From the NCBI RefSeq assembly GCF_000220395.1, contig NW_004085876.1:62001-126000 (forward strand): a stretch of 64,000 bases of DNA, given 5' to 3'. This document shows, one piece after another, positions 1 through 13,161 of this stretch. The number at the start of each line of letters is the position of its first letter. Position 1 is the stretch's first letter. This DNA is from Ichthyophthirius multifiliis (taxonomy: Eukaryota > Ciliophora > Oligohymenophorea > Hymenostomatida). The position numbers were made by a program, and so were the translations under genes. Under the pieces are notes generated by a model. It saw nothing but the letters and a program-made list of their open reading frames with translations. It searched no databases and was not told the origin of the DNA.

Positions 1-1
1 T

Positions 2-1875
2 TGGGTTACATAAAGAATTGTTGAAAATAATTATTTAGAAAAATATACACGTGAATAATTAGAATTGAAAAAAAAAGCTGATTAAAAGTTTCGAGATTAA
101 ATAATTACAATATCTTATTAAACTAAATAAAGGATTGAAAAATTAAAAGAAAAAAGCTAATTAGAAGAATCCAGACATAAAAAGCATTTACTAGAACAAG
201 ATGTAAAAGCAATGAATAAGCAAAGAGTTTTATAAATTCTAGAACATGAGTCTTAGAATTGGATTAATGAAAAAAATTTAAATAAAATAAATTAAGAAAC
301 AATTATTCCATCTACAGTTTTTAATGAAACTGAATATTATCTTAAACTTCATGAATAAGCCTATTTATATGAATAAGGAAGATTTAAAGATTTAGAAGAG
401 GCGACTTTAGAATAACCTGAAATTTAATATAAAAATTCACTTATTATGCCTGTATGAAATTTTATTTTATAATATATATATTATACATTATTAATATTAA
501 TTTTTATCTTTTATAAAAAAAAGATTTATTAAGAAGTTGTTTCTTTAGTTAAATATTTAAAAAATACAGAAAGCTATAAACTTGAGAAAGAATTTTAAGT
601 TGCAAAAAAAATTTTAAAAGATGATTTAACTAATAATAATTAAGAAAATTTAATATAAGAAAAATTAGTTAAATTAGAAAAAGCGTTTTAAAAATTAGTA
701 AAAAAAAAAAAATATTAAAATATATTAATTTAACAAAATATAAAATATAATTAAATAATATAAAATATTAATTAGAGGAATGAATTGAAAAAAAAATAAG
801 AATAACCTGACAATTAAATAGAATTTTTGCATTAACATTTATTAATTTTATATAACCTATTAAGAAAATGGTCTGAATATACAACGATTGTAAAAATGCC
901 AAATGCAGCTGTAAGATCATTAATAGAATAAAAAAAAGGAAGAGCAAAAGGAGAATAAGTAATTAAAAAAAAAGATGAATTATGTTTAGATGAAGATAAT
1001 GAAGAAGATTTGGAAATGAATAAAGATGATGAAAATTTCGCAAAACCAAAAGATATTTCTTAAGAAGAAGACAATATTTAAAGTAATGATGAAAAAGTTA
1101 CTTCTGAAAGTGAAGACGAAATTGATATAAAGAAATTAATAGATGAAGAAAAAGAAAGAGAAGAATAAGTTAAAAAATAAAAATAGGAATTTATGGATAA
1201 GATATAAAAATTGTAATAAGATAAAGAAAACAAAGAAAAAAATTAAGAAAATTAAGATAATTAAGAAATAATTTTAGATTAAGAATAAATAATTCAAAAT
1301 TTAATAAAATAATTTGAAAAAACTGCTGTAATAAATTATTAAAATTATATGAATCATATTAATATAAATATATATATAATATATATATATATTTATATAA
1401 TTATTTATTAGTAATTTTTTTCAATACATATTTTTTTAATAATAAGGATGATTAATTATAATAAGAATTTAATATTGATTAAATTAGCAGTTTATATGAT
1501 AATAAAGACAAAGCAGATTAATAAGAATATTTTAAAGGTCTTGATTTAGAAAATATCTTTCCAAGAGTATTATTAGATACTGCTTTTTAATTTGATAAAA
1601 TTTAACATTTAGAATATCAAAATGTCGAATAAGCTCTTAAAGCCGAAGAAAAAATCGATTTAATAAAAGGAGATGACCCCAATTAATCTCCTCGTAAATT
1701 TGAAACTTCATTAATTGTTGAAGTATTTAAAGAAAGAAGTACTTAATTGAGATAGTAAGTAATTTCAAGACCTAATTAAATTAAATTAAATGATATAGAT
1801 ACTCTTTTAGATTTAATAGGCGAAATAAGAGTTTAAGAAAGCGAATTTTTGTTAAGAATTTGGAATAATTTTTGA
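2..1875 (+). CDS. Coiled-coil protein with mS26-like N-terminal part (5' partial)
   Basis: The reading frame is open from base 2 with TAA/TAG as Gln, so the start lies outside the window. Introns are at about 452-523 and 1328-1446, both GT..AG and phase 0, and the stop is TGA at 1873. The first exon is a basic helix rich in K, R, E and Q, followed by HESQNWINEKNLNKI and then a PSTVFNETEYY segment. This order (helix, W-I-x-E-N-L, then a tail) resembles the mitochondrial small-subunit ribosomal protein mS26. The second exon has a short conserved-looking stretch (LLRKWSEYTTIVKMPNAAVRSL), then a long acidic Glu/Asp/Lys/Gln coiled coil. The last exon is better mixed (GLDLENIFPRVLLDTAF). The mS26 call is inference from pattern only. 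The acidic extension is far longer than usual, so a fusion or an unrelated coiled-coil protein is possible. Confidence 0.6.
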
Positions 1876-2175
1876 TGTTAAAATTAATACAATACAAAAT
1901 AGAAATGTAATTATTTTTATTTTTTTTATATTTTATATTTTAAATAATTTTTTATTTTTAATTTTTTTTTAAAAAAAAATTATATGTTTAAATAATTTAA
2001 AAAAGACTATTTAAATAAAATAAAATATAAAAAAAAAAATTAAATTAATAAATAATAAAAAAAGTAATATTTATACTGATATATATCATACTTTTTTGTT
2101 AAATAAATTACATTTTTTTTTGTTTATTAAATTTAATAAAAATATCTTTTTACGAAAAAAATAAATAAAAAAAAA

Positions 2176-4023
2176 TCATTAATAGAACTATGTATATTTT
2201 TTAAATAACCTTTCATTCGTTAAATTAGAACTATATAAATTTTTAAGAATAAAATCAGCATTTATTTTATGAGTAGAATTTCTTATAAAATGAATACATT
2301 CATCAAACTCCTTTTCAATAATCTTTTTTTCGAAATAACCAAATATTGCTATTCCTAATCTAAAAAAAACTATTTCTCCTTATAAAAGAAATATATCCCA
2401 AATTTTACTTTTTAACCAAAAAAATAAATAAATAAATATAAATATATAAAAATACATAACGAGATTAAAAGGAAATGCTCTACTATAGAAAGTATAAAAC
2501 CATTCAATTAAAAACATATCTAATTAAACTCCTTATCTTTTTAAGTGTTTCATACAATTTGGGTATTTATCTTTTAGGAAATATTCAAATGTTTTTATAT
2601 ATATTTCTATTTTTTGTTTGTTAAACATAAATAAATTTTAAAAAAATTCAGATCCGCAAATTAAATTTGTAAAGCATTTGAAAGCTTTATATCTGTTTCC
2701 TAAATTAAGAAATAATATTGCTGCGGGATAGGCCATTCCTTATGTATACTCAATATCTTTTCTACATTACTTTTAATATTTTAAAATATATTAAATAAAT
2801 ATTATATGTATATAAAATACATGAAATTTTTCAAGAATGTCTTATAGATTTTCATTTATAACTTATCCATCATTAAATAAGGTAAAATTGGGATATGTCC
2901 TTTATAAATCACTATCTTTTTTGTTTTTTTTTTCAGTATTTTATTTATAAAAATTTGATTATTATTATATATAAAATACTTATTAGCCTTTTAGTATTTT
3001 CATCTATTGGAATAATTTTTATTTCTTCATCTAAGTTTTGGTAGTATTTTTTATTAATTTATATTATGTTTCCAATAAGCTATAAAAAAAAAAAAAAAAT
3101 TAACTCAATAATAAAATAAATACATAAGGCCATATTTTACTCCTAACGCAAGAAGGAATATTATTTTGTTTCTTTATTAAATTATTGACTTTTTGAATTA
3201 TAATTTCTTATTTGTGCTTATGGTAAATTATTTTATCTTAAAAAATAGTTTAAACATCATTAATAAACTCTTTCTATAAATCACTCAATTAGTTTTCTTG
3301 ATTTTCTAAAAGTTTATTTATATTTTCAATGTCTTAATTTGATAATTATTTTAAAGTAATATTTTCAAATTCAGGGTTATTATGATCTTCAGTTTAGCAA
3401 ATTATATTTTCTATAGTTTTTTTTTCAATTGAATTTTTATTTGATATTTAATCTTCTTCGACAAACCTAACTTTTTCGGTTTTGGTATTTTTCATATTAT
3501 CTTAAGAGTTTTCTTAAACATTTAAAACATCTTAATTTGAATTCTATTTTGTGAAATCAAATTAATCTGGTGAATTTATTATTGTCGAAGTTTCTGTATA
3601 ACTATATTCTTTAATCATAGATTTTAAATTATAAATGTCTTTTTTGTATGCTTATAATTGCTCATTTGATATTGCATGTTACATTTTAGATGTTATTAAT
3701 TATTTTTCTAATATTTCTATGTATTTTTGCTGCGATAAACAACGGTCCTTTTTTATATAAAAATAAATTTAAGGTATTTTATTTATTAATTTAATATTTT
3801 ATTAAATTTTTTGGATAGAATAAATATTTTTGTATGCAGAAATTTTTAAATTTTACATTTCGGTATATATTACATTTTTCTAAGATAATTCATGGTTGTA
3901 TTTTTCTAAAATTGTAGTTAGTTAAACTTTTTTTTCAGTTAGATTTTTTATTTCTTTTTGTTATTCTAGAATTATTTATTCAAGGTTATTTATTAATATT
4001 TTAAGTGATTCATATTCTTTCAT
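2176..4023 (-). CDS. TBC-domain Rab GTPase-activating protein
   Basis: A Rab-GAP of the TBC (Tre2/Bub2/Cdc16) family, which speeds GTP hydrolysis by Rab GTPases on membranes. The start ATG is at 4023 and the stop TGA at 2176. The N-terminal half is a Gln/Lys-rich coiled coil. The TBC domain begins at PSCVRSKIWPYLIGN, continues with the Arg-finger box DSDLQRTYPNF and the Gln-finger box EYTQGMAYPAA, and ends with the helical KIWDIFLLQGEIVFFRLGIA segment. Both catalytic fingers (R of DxxRT, Q of YxQG) are present, so GAP activity is expected. Introns include about 3080-3123 and 2917-2985 plus two more inside the TBC region; all restore frame cleanly. The C-terminus is a short tail after the TBC domain. 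It converges with the end of the preceding plus-strand gene across roughly 300 bp of AT-rich spacer. Confidence 0.85.
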
Positions 4024-4477
4024 TTTTTTATTTATTTAAGTATATTAAAAAACAAAAAATAATATTTTTTTTTTTAATAAAATTTAAAATTCAGAAAATT
4101 AAAAAAAATACGAAATAATAATAAAATATTAAAAGTAATAAAAAAAATTAAAATAATTAAAAATTAGATATAAATAAATAAATAATTAGACAAATATATT
4201 TCATAATTTAATTTGAAAAATTTTAATTAAAAATAAAATATAGAAGATATAAAAATGAAAAAAAAATATTGTTATTTAATATATATATAAAAAAAATTAA
4301 TTAAAAAATAAATAAAAAGAATAATGATTTTCAACATAATAATAAAAATAATTTAAATTTATTTTTATAATTAACTATCTATTCTAAAAAATATTATTAT
4401 TAAATAAATATATTTATTTATAAAATACATGAAAAAATAAGATAGATAAATAAAAAAATATATATTTATATTAATAA

Positions 4478-4514
<37 letters not shown>

Positions 4515-4740
4515 ATTATAATATAATATATTTATATATATAATTTTGGTTTTAAAAAAAAATTAGAAATTATATATATTATTATATTTTTATATAAAAT
4601 TATTTAATTTGTTAGTTAATAGAAAAATGTTTATAAATTAATTAATTAAAAAATATATTATTATAATATATATATATATATATATTTCAATTATTATTAA
4701 GTTTTAATTATTTTTTATTTGAATTATTTTTATTTCTTAC

Positions 4741-7700
4741 AAAATATCTTTATTTTCTTTATCGCTATCTAACATTTTTCTTTTCGAATTAATTATTTAA
4801 TTGTTTTGAGTATTTTTTTATGTTTTTTTATCTTCATATTTATATTCAAGTTCTTAGCATTTAGATTAGTAATATTTAAAGCTAGCTTTTTTTCTTTTAA
4901 TTAATAAACTTAAAATTAAAGTTCTCTTTCTTTATCCTTTTATTTAATAAAAAAATATATATAAAATATTTTTTCATATTAAAAACATTTATGTTCTTAA
5001 GAATATTTTTGAAAATATTTTTAATAATATTAACATCATTTTATGAATTTAGTTAATCAATATATTATTATTTATCAAAGAATTCTTTTTACTTTCTTGT
5101 AAATAAACTTTTATTGCTTAATAAAATTCCTTTTCTTAGTATTCTTTTTATTTTAAAGTTTCTGTTAAATCCTATTATTTAAATATTTTTTTTTAAATAA
5201 TTATAATTATAAACTTCATTTTTTTTAGTTAATTCTAATTAATTTGAAATGTCTTTCATTATTTATGAAGTAGTCTAACCATATGAAATTTTTTATAGTA
5301 TATCTGTTATTTTACTTTCTGCTATATTTTTATATTTATTAAACTATTCTGTTATGTTTAATATTTTTTCTTCTAGTTTTTTTATTGCATTTTCATCTTG
5401 TAAATTATTTTATTATAAATTGCTTTTTTATTAATCTTCTAATTTTTTATCTAAAAGCATGTTTTAATATTATTGTTTTAATTATTAAAATTGTTCTCTT
5501 TCTTTTTATAAATCATATTATAAACTTTTTAATAAATACAATTTTTTAATAAGATTTGCTTTTTTTTTTTATTATATAAATTTTTACTCTTCTAAATAAC
5601 TTTAATTTTTTTATCTATTTAATTATATTAATTAGAGCTGATTCTATATTTTTTCATTTTCTAATGATTTTATTTTTAATTATTCCTTATTTATTTATAT
5701 TTATTAAATAAAAATATATTTATAAATAAATATTACACTTATTATTTAATTTTTATCTTCCAAACTAATTATTTTTCTTTTAATATTCTGAACTTCATTT
5801 GTAAAGTATTATCTTTTATATCATCCTCAAATTTTAGCATTTATTAAATTTTCTAATCTTTTTCAATTTATTATTTTTCATATTTTTGAATAATCTTTTT
5901 TTATCATCTAATAAAACTTCATATTATTTAATCTTTTAAATCATACTAGAGTTTTATCTTTATAATTCTTAAAATTTCTCATTTAAACTTTTATTTTCAT
6001 TAGTTAAAATTTACATTTCTTAACACTTATGTTTTACTAATTCTTCATATTTTTATTTTTTAATTTCTCTTATTCTAATTATTTATTATTAAATTAAATA
6101 GTTTAATTAAGAGTTTCTATTTCCTTTATATTATTAAAAATAAATATATATATATATATATACTAAAATATATATAAAAATAAACTTCTTTTAATTTAAT
6201 TGTATTAAGGTTATTTTTTTCTTCATTTTCATTTTTAAGATTTAATTATTCCATATAATAATAAGATTCTTTTTCTAGTTTAGAATTTAAGTATTGTATT
6301 TCATTATTTTTTTAATTAATGATTTTATTATTATGTTCTTCTTGGAGTCTTAAGAAGTTTATTTATGCTTCAATTTCCAAAATTTAATTTTATTTATTTT
6401 TTAAGTCAAATTATAAATTGCTTTCTTATTTAGTTTTTAGTTCTAATTAATGAATATAATTTTAACATGAAGAATCTAATTTTTCATTGTGATTTTCTAG
6501 TTATTAAATTTGTTATTTCTATTCTTCTACTAAGCTTTATAATTCTATATTTTATATTTATATTTGTTGTTGGTTTTCGTTATTTTATAGTAATTGTATT
6601 TCATATCTTTCTATTCTCTCTTAATGATTATGTTAATTATTCTTTTTTTAAAAAAAAAGTATAAAAATTTAATTATAAAAAAAAATAAAAAATATTTAGT
6701 TACATTAATCAATAGCTTTAATTCTGCTATTTCTAGTTTATTTTATTATGATTATTCATTTAAATGTTATTGTTATTAATCATAAAAGTTATATTATTAT
6801 TCTATCCTATTATTTATTTATTTTAAAAAATATTATAAAATCATAATTTATACTCTTGTTCTTTTTCATCAAGTTTTAAAATTAATGTATTAAGCTCTTA
6901 TTATAAAGATTATTCTTTATCTAAATTTATTAATTCTATTCTTCTACTAAGCTTTATAATTCTATATTTTATATTTATATTTGTTGTTGGTTTTCGTTAT
7001 TTTATAGTAATTGTATTTCATATCTTTCTATTCTCTCTTAATGATTATGTTAATTATTCTTTTTTAAAAAAAAGTATAAAATTTAATTATAAAAAAAATA
7101 AAAATATTTAGTTACATTAATCAATAGCTTTAATTCTGCTATTTCTAGTTTATTTTATTATGATTATTCATTTAAATGTTATTATTATTAATCATAAAAG
7201 TTATATTATTATTCTATCCTATTATTTATTTATTTTAAAAAATATTATAAAATCATAATTTATACTCTTGTTCTTTTTCATCAAGTTTTAAAATTAATGT
7301 ATTAAGCTCTTATTATAAAGATTATTCTTTATCTAAATTTAATTAATCCAATTTAATGTAGTTTATTTTAAAATTAATGTTTTATATATTCAAACTCCTA
7401 TAAATATTAAATTAAATTATTTAGACAAATTTAGTTTTCATCATTCTAGTTGTTTTAAAGATTATTTATTTATTAATTATATTCAATTTATTATTTTATC
7501 TATATAAATTTCTCATCAATTTTAACTTTATTATAATTTAATTTAATAAAATAAAGAAATTATATTATAATATTTTTAAATAAAAGAAAGTTACCTTATT
7601 CATTTTTAACATTATCAATTTATAGGTTTAAATTATTCAGAAATTAAAATTAAATTTTTTTAATTAGCATTTCGATATTTTAAACATCTTTAATATCAAT

Positions 7701-9048
7701 ATCTGTATTTAAATAATTATTATTATCTTATTCTTAAATAATTAATTATAATCTTTTAATTTCACTTTTCAATTGTTAAACGTTTCCACTTAAATCTTCA
7801 TTTATTACAGCCTTTTTTCAAAAAAAAAAAACATTAAATATTTAAAATTTTTAAATAATAATACTTGGTTTTTTATAATCTTAACTCTTTATGCAAACTT
7901 AAGTGTAGATAAAGTTTCTTAATATTAGCTACTGGCTTCACTACACATAGCAATCATAAAAGTTTTTGAATTTCCACCTAAAGAATCTTTAAGTAAAAAA
8001 GTAAGTTTAACTATCTCTATATGGAATATGTCTTTGTTTTCCATTTGAAAATTATTCAGCTAAAGCATTAATTACTAATCCTATATTTATTTAAATTTTT
8101 TTTACAAAAAAAAAAACATAAATAAAAAAATAGATAATTTTTAAAAAAAACCTAAAGTTGTTAAAGATTTATTAATATTTTAAGCTTCTTTTAATCTTTC
8201 TCCAGCTGAAACAGCTTGTTTTTATCTTTCAGACCCAGCAAGATCAACAAAATAGATTTTTGAGTCTTTAACATGAGCAACTTCATAATTTTACTACTAA
8301 ATTTTTTACTAGACACTTAAACAAAATACTGAATGAGATCTACTAGAATATTCATTCATATTAGTCATTCCTACATGTCTTTTTTACTACCCTTTAACCA
8401 ACATACTGACCGCATCTCTAGAGGAAGAAATAACTTCCTAAGTTAAATTTTCAACATAAATTCCTTTTTAAATATCTTCTCTTAATTATAAAGTATCATA
8501 ATTTAAGGAAAGCAAATCGTAAATTTATTCGTTATATATTTCTAAATAACTACAGCTTATTATATATTCGATTTCTTTTCGCTTTTCGGCTTAATTTAAA
8601 AGTCTAAAAATATAATCAAATACTCTCATTTGTAATCCATTATGTATATTTTCTGTTATTTAGTGTTATTATAGTTGTATTTAGTCCAATTAGTTTAGTT
8701 TTCCTAACATTGTGTATGTTTTACCTGAACCAGTCTAACCGTATGCGAATATACATGCATTGTATCATTCTAAGCAAGTGTCTGTTAAGGGTTTACCTAT
8801 TACATTGAATACTTCTTCTTGAGTAGATTGTGGACCAAATACATAATCATATTAAAAAGATTTGTTTTCAACTTAAATTGTGTTTGGGTTATTCTTTTTT
8901 TTAAGTTTATTTATTTTGTTTGATTTTTTTTGGGTTTTACTTAGTCTAATTGAATACAGGGTTGAGCACCTTCTTAAATTTCACGAGAATTTAGTTAGCG
9001 AACACGAACATGAACTTAAATGTTTTAGGGTGTTTCTTATTTATTCAT
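4741..9048 (-). CDS. Kinesin-12 (KIF15)-like motor with long coiled-coil tail; contains lesions
   Basis: An N-terminal kinesin motor. ATG is at 9048, and intron 8894-8940 joins CIQLDQ to NNPNTIQ. Visible motifs are FDYVFGPQSTQEEVF-type strand, P-loop AYGQTGSGKT, switch I NEYSSRSHSVF, switch II VDLAGSER, then HIPYRDSK and FAQRVKIIKN followed by AVINEDLSGNV. The last piece is characteristic of the KIF15/kinesin-12 neck. The tail is a Gln/Asn-rich coiled coil running to about 4740; its final exon and stop were not resolved. Lesions: an in-frame TGA at the Gly of the conserved LEGYN (about 8744-8755), one extra base inside YRDSKLT (about 8005-8012), and a frame-breaking tandem duplication in the tail (6517-7341). 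The gene is therefore either a recent pseudogene or misassembled. Role if intact: plus-end motor in spindle or microtubule organisation. Confidence 0.75.
6517..6929. repeat. Tandem duplication in kinesin tail, copy 1
   Basis: This 413-nt block is repeated almost exactly at 6934-7341. The copies differ by a few homopolymer lengths in the included intron (runs of A and T longer here) and by one G/A difference in the TGTTATTGTTATT stretch. The block contains part of two coiled-coil exons and one complete intron on the minus strand. Confidence 0.95.
6934..7341. repeat. Tandem duplication in kinesin tail, copy 2
   Basis: Second copy (408 nt) of the block at 6517-6929, offset 417 nt at its left end. 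On the minus strand this copy is transcribed first. The join between copies (near 6930) lacks one T relative to the unique flank, which puts the second copy out of frame; adding that base would keep the frame open. Confidence 0.95.
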
Positions 9049-9904
9049 TTTTTGTTTGTTTGTTTAGTTTTTTTTTTTTTTGAATTTTATTTGTATTTTA
9101 TTTATTTTTTATTTTATTTTATTTTATTTTTTAGCTGTTTAAAATAAATATATTTAGGTATTGATATATATTTTTTGTATATATACTTTTAATTTTTTTT
9201 TTTTAAATATATGTTTGTGTTTGTGATTAAAAAATTATACTTTATATTTATTTATTTTAAAAAATTTCTTTTTGATTTTTATATGTTTTATTACATTAAT
9301 TAAGATTTTTAAATTTTTTTTTAAATTTAAAATTTAAAAATAATTTTTCAACTTTTTCGTTAAATATATAAATATAAAAAAATAGATTTATTATATAAAA
9401 AAAGATAAATTTATTATTAATTATATATAATATATAAATATTATAGTTTTCATATTATAATTATAAAACAAAATTATTTTTATGTATTTTATTTAATTCT
9501 TAATTAATAAACTATAATTTAGTTCATTTTCCCTCAAAATTATTTTTTTACAAAAATATAAAATTATAAATTAAAACTTAATTAAAATAATTGATATGTC
9601 ATCTTATATGAAATTCTATAAAAGATTTAGATGATAAAAAATATAAAATAATAATTTGTACATCAAAAAAATTTTACGATTTTATTTATAAAATTTTCTT
9701 TTAAATATAAAATTGATTTATATTTATTGTAAAAAGATTTTATATTTTGTCTTTTAATTTAAAATAAAATTTATTATGAATTAATATTTCTGATGGATTC
9801 ATTTTATAATAAATGCATGATAATTTAATTTATCAATAGATAAATATAAAGAATGTAATATTTATAAATACATTAATAATAATAAAAATATAGATTTAGA
9901 TACT

Positions 9905-9972
9905 TTAATAATAAATAAAAATACAAAGTTAATAATAAATAAAAATACAAAGTTAATAATAAATAAAAATAA
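9905..9972. repeat. 24-bp minisatellite, about 3 copies
   Basis: The unit TTAATAATAAATAAAAATAC + AAAG is repeated at 9905, 9929 and 9953; the third copy is partial. The spacing is exact. Confidence 0.9.
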
Positions 9973-10070
9973 AAAATTAAATAAGTTAAAATAATATCCG
10001 AAAAAAATCATTATAAAAAGGCAGAAAATTTTTAAAAAATATATATTTATAATAACAAATTAATTAACAA

Positions 10071-10071
<1 letters not shown>

Positions 10072-10122
<51 letters not shown>

Positions 10123-10135
10123 TTATATATATATA
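10072..10135. repeat. (AT)n microsatellite, interrupted
   Basis: Runs of alternating A and T broken by short TTTAT interruptions. Confidence 0.9.
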
Positions 10136-10787
10136 ACAACATCTATATAATCATAAACTAATAATATATATACTAATTAAATAATTTCGCTTCTACTCCT
10201 TTTTTAATTTAAAAAATTTACAAAGTTTAATTTAAAACTTTTAATATATTTTCATAAATTTATTTATTAATTATTAAATTCTTTTAAAATTAAAGATGTA
10301 TTTTAAATTATAATAGTTATAACTTTGACATATTTTTTTTTAATTATAACTAATTTAAATAAAAACTTTATTTTATACAAACTATAAACATTAGTTATCA
10401 ATATAAATATATAAAATCAAACCTTTATTGTAATTGATAAAATTTATATTTTCCGCCATTGATTTGATAGACAATTAGTTTAAGTATAGCGAAACTTCAA
10501 TAAGCATTTTTATTGAATTAGTGTAAAATTTTATGATTAAATATAATAAGGATTTATCTTTATTTATTATGATAAGATTTTTCTTTTTAAATAAAATGTA
10601 TAGATTGATAAGATAAAGAATATAATTTTTGTGAAAATTATTAATTTTTTATATATTAAATCAATCAAAGCATAAAAAAATATATATTAATTGAAAGTAA
10701 CTAAAAATATTCAAGATTAAATACTTAATAAAGAAAATCAAATTGATAGAAAACATTAGAAATGTGTATAGGATTAATTAGATATTT

Positions 10788-11702
10788 ATGCTTTGTTTAT
10801 AGGTTTATATATCTAAAAATAGAAAACGTATAAAAAAATTAAAAAAAGAGTTAATAACTATAGATTATAGTAATAGTCAAATATAATTAGAAATTTTATC
10901 AAAACTAGCTTCTTATTATAATTTATCTGTCGAGGATATTCTTTTAATAATTTAAATATAAGTTGATCAATTTAAGAATACATAATATATAAAAATAGTT
11001 AAATAAGCTGCTTATGATTATATTGAAATCCTACAGAAAATTAATTTGATGAAATATAGAGACTTAAAGATTGGGGAAAAAAAGAAAAAAATTTATTAAA
11101 ATATGATTATGGGCAAACAAAAAAATTATTTAAAATAAAAAAAAAGTGCTTAAATTTGTTAAAAATAAAAAATATTTTTAAACAATAAAATTTAATAATT
11201 AAAATTAGAATAATTATAAACTAAAAAGATAAATATATTTTTAAAATAAATAAAAAAATATCTTTAGTATATATATAAATAATATATATATTATAAAGTA
11301 TGTCCAATTTTATTTAAAAAAGTTTATTTTAATATAAATACTCTTACTTTGGCATTGCAAGTATTTTATCTCTAATTTTTTGAATCTTCTTCTAGATATT
11401 TGTCTATTGCTTGCGGTATATAATCATATTTCTTCTTCTGTTATAGTTAATACTTGTAATTATATTATGAATTATATTTACGGTATTTTTTATTTTTAGT
11501 TATTGTATATAATTATTTTAATATTGTAAAAAAATAGGATTTCGAAGTAAAAGAATTTAAAATTAAAGATTAAAATAATGATTTATAAACTAAAAAGAGA
11601 TTGATTTAAGACATAAGAAATCAATTATATGAATTCTATTTTTTATATTTTTAAAAGGTAAGAAAAAGAATATTTGATTAAAAAATAAAACATTAATAAT
11701 GA
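10788..11702 (+). CDS. Hypothetical open frame, best supported to about 11,120
   Basis: The frame is free of TGA for 304 codons from ATG 10788 to TGA 11700. The first third has mixed codon use and reads as a helical, Lys- and Ile-rich protein (ITIDYSNSQIQLEILSKLAS, YNLSVEDILLIIQIQVDQFK). Later parts are low complexity. On the opposite strand around 11,350-11,450 there is an equally tempting peptide, EDSKNQRQNTCNAKVR in one frame and IRDKILAMPK in another. It may be the remnant of another gene. No family was recognised. A chance open frame in very AT-rich DNA cannot be excluded. Confidence 0.3.
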
Positions 11703-11843
11703 TTAAATATATTATAAATAATTTTAATATAATAAATATATATTAATATAAAATATAAATATTATTTAAAATTATTTATTATTATTATATATATAAATTA
11801 ATAATTCCACTTCACTTATTAAAACAAATTAATATTTATATTT

Positions 11844-13108
11844 TCAAAAATGTATATTATGGTGCTTTTCAATAAAATTCTTTTTTTTATGATCCCTTAT
11901 TAGATCTTTTATATCATTAATAACCTTTAAATTGAAAAAAAATAACATTTATATAATAATTTATTTACTTTCAATTTGCTATCTTTTTATTTTATATTTT
12001 AATATTCAGGAGAATCTTTTAAATTTAGAAATCTTTTATCTTTTGAATTTATAGACTTAAACTTTTATTAAAAATAAAATAAAATTTATATACTTAATAA
12101 TTATTTTATTAAACAAAATTACTTATTATTTTTAATTATCTTATTAAGTAATTAATTTATCTTTATAATTTTCCTTTTAATATTTTATTTATTAAGATTC
12201 TGTTTATAATTCTTTAATTTTATTCATTAATTCGATTTTTTGTTCAATACTTTTTTAATTTTCATTTTTTAAATTTTTAATTATTTCTTCATATTTTTAT
12301 TCAGTTTATTTTAATATTAAATTCTATTAATTTTATTTTATTTTTTTGTTTGAAAAGTTATTAATGTCATTTATATTTTTTACCTCTCCTTTTAAGATTT
12401 CTTTTTCTGAAGAATTTTTAAATATAATTTCTTATAATTCTTATATTTTTAACTACTGTTATAATAACAAATCATCATTTTTATTATGATTTTCTTATAT
12501 TTTTTTCATTTTTTGGTTTAATTCTTCTTTTAAGTTCTCAAGTTCATTTTCTTTATATTTAAACTTGCTATTAATTTCTTCTTTTTAATTTTATAATTAA
12601 GATTATTGTTTTTTAATTAAATTCTCTTAGAAGTTTTAACTATTTTAAAAGCAATTATATTTCTCTTTAAGTATTTAATTCTCATTTTATAATTCAATTA
12701 GCTTATATTAATATAAAATTATTAAAAAAATAAAAAAAAAATACTTTTATTAATTCTATACTTTATGTTAATTTAACATATTATTCATTTTCAATATCTT
12801 TTTTTAAATTATTAATAGCCTCTTAGCAATCTTAAAGTTATTTTGCTAATAAATCTAGAGAAGCCTTGTCTTAAATTTTTTCGTTTCTTAATTAAGAAAT
12901 TTCATTTTCTTATTATTTTATATTTTATTTATATTAATCACATTTATTTTTAAAAGAGTTTAATTATTCCTGATTATAAATACTTTGTAAATCTAGATTA
13001 ACTTTTTATTCTTTTTATATTTTGTTTTCTTATTTATATTATTTAAGATGATTTTCTAATTCATTTATTAACTTAAAAATTAAATATATATGAATATATA
13101 TATATGAT

Positions 13109-13161
<53 letters not shown>

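Larger units (their letters stand above)
9049..10787. other. AT-rich intergenic region
   Basis: No convincing coding frame on either strand. It holds a 24-bp minisatellite (9905-9972) and an (AT)n tract (about 10070-10125). Confidence 0.6.

Noticed and set aside
452-523. True stop at GTATGA in the first gene
   Set aside because: GT..AG boundaries and a long open frame immediately after favour an intron, though two genes cannot be wholly excluded.
6467-6779. Plus-strand ORFs opposite the kinesin tail
   Set aside because: They are complement-strand shadows of the duplicated coiled-coil exon.
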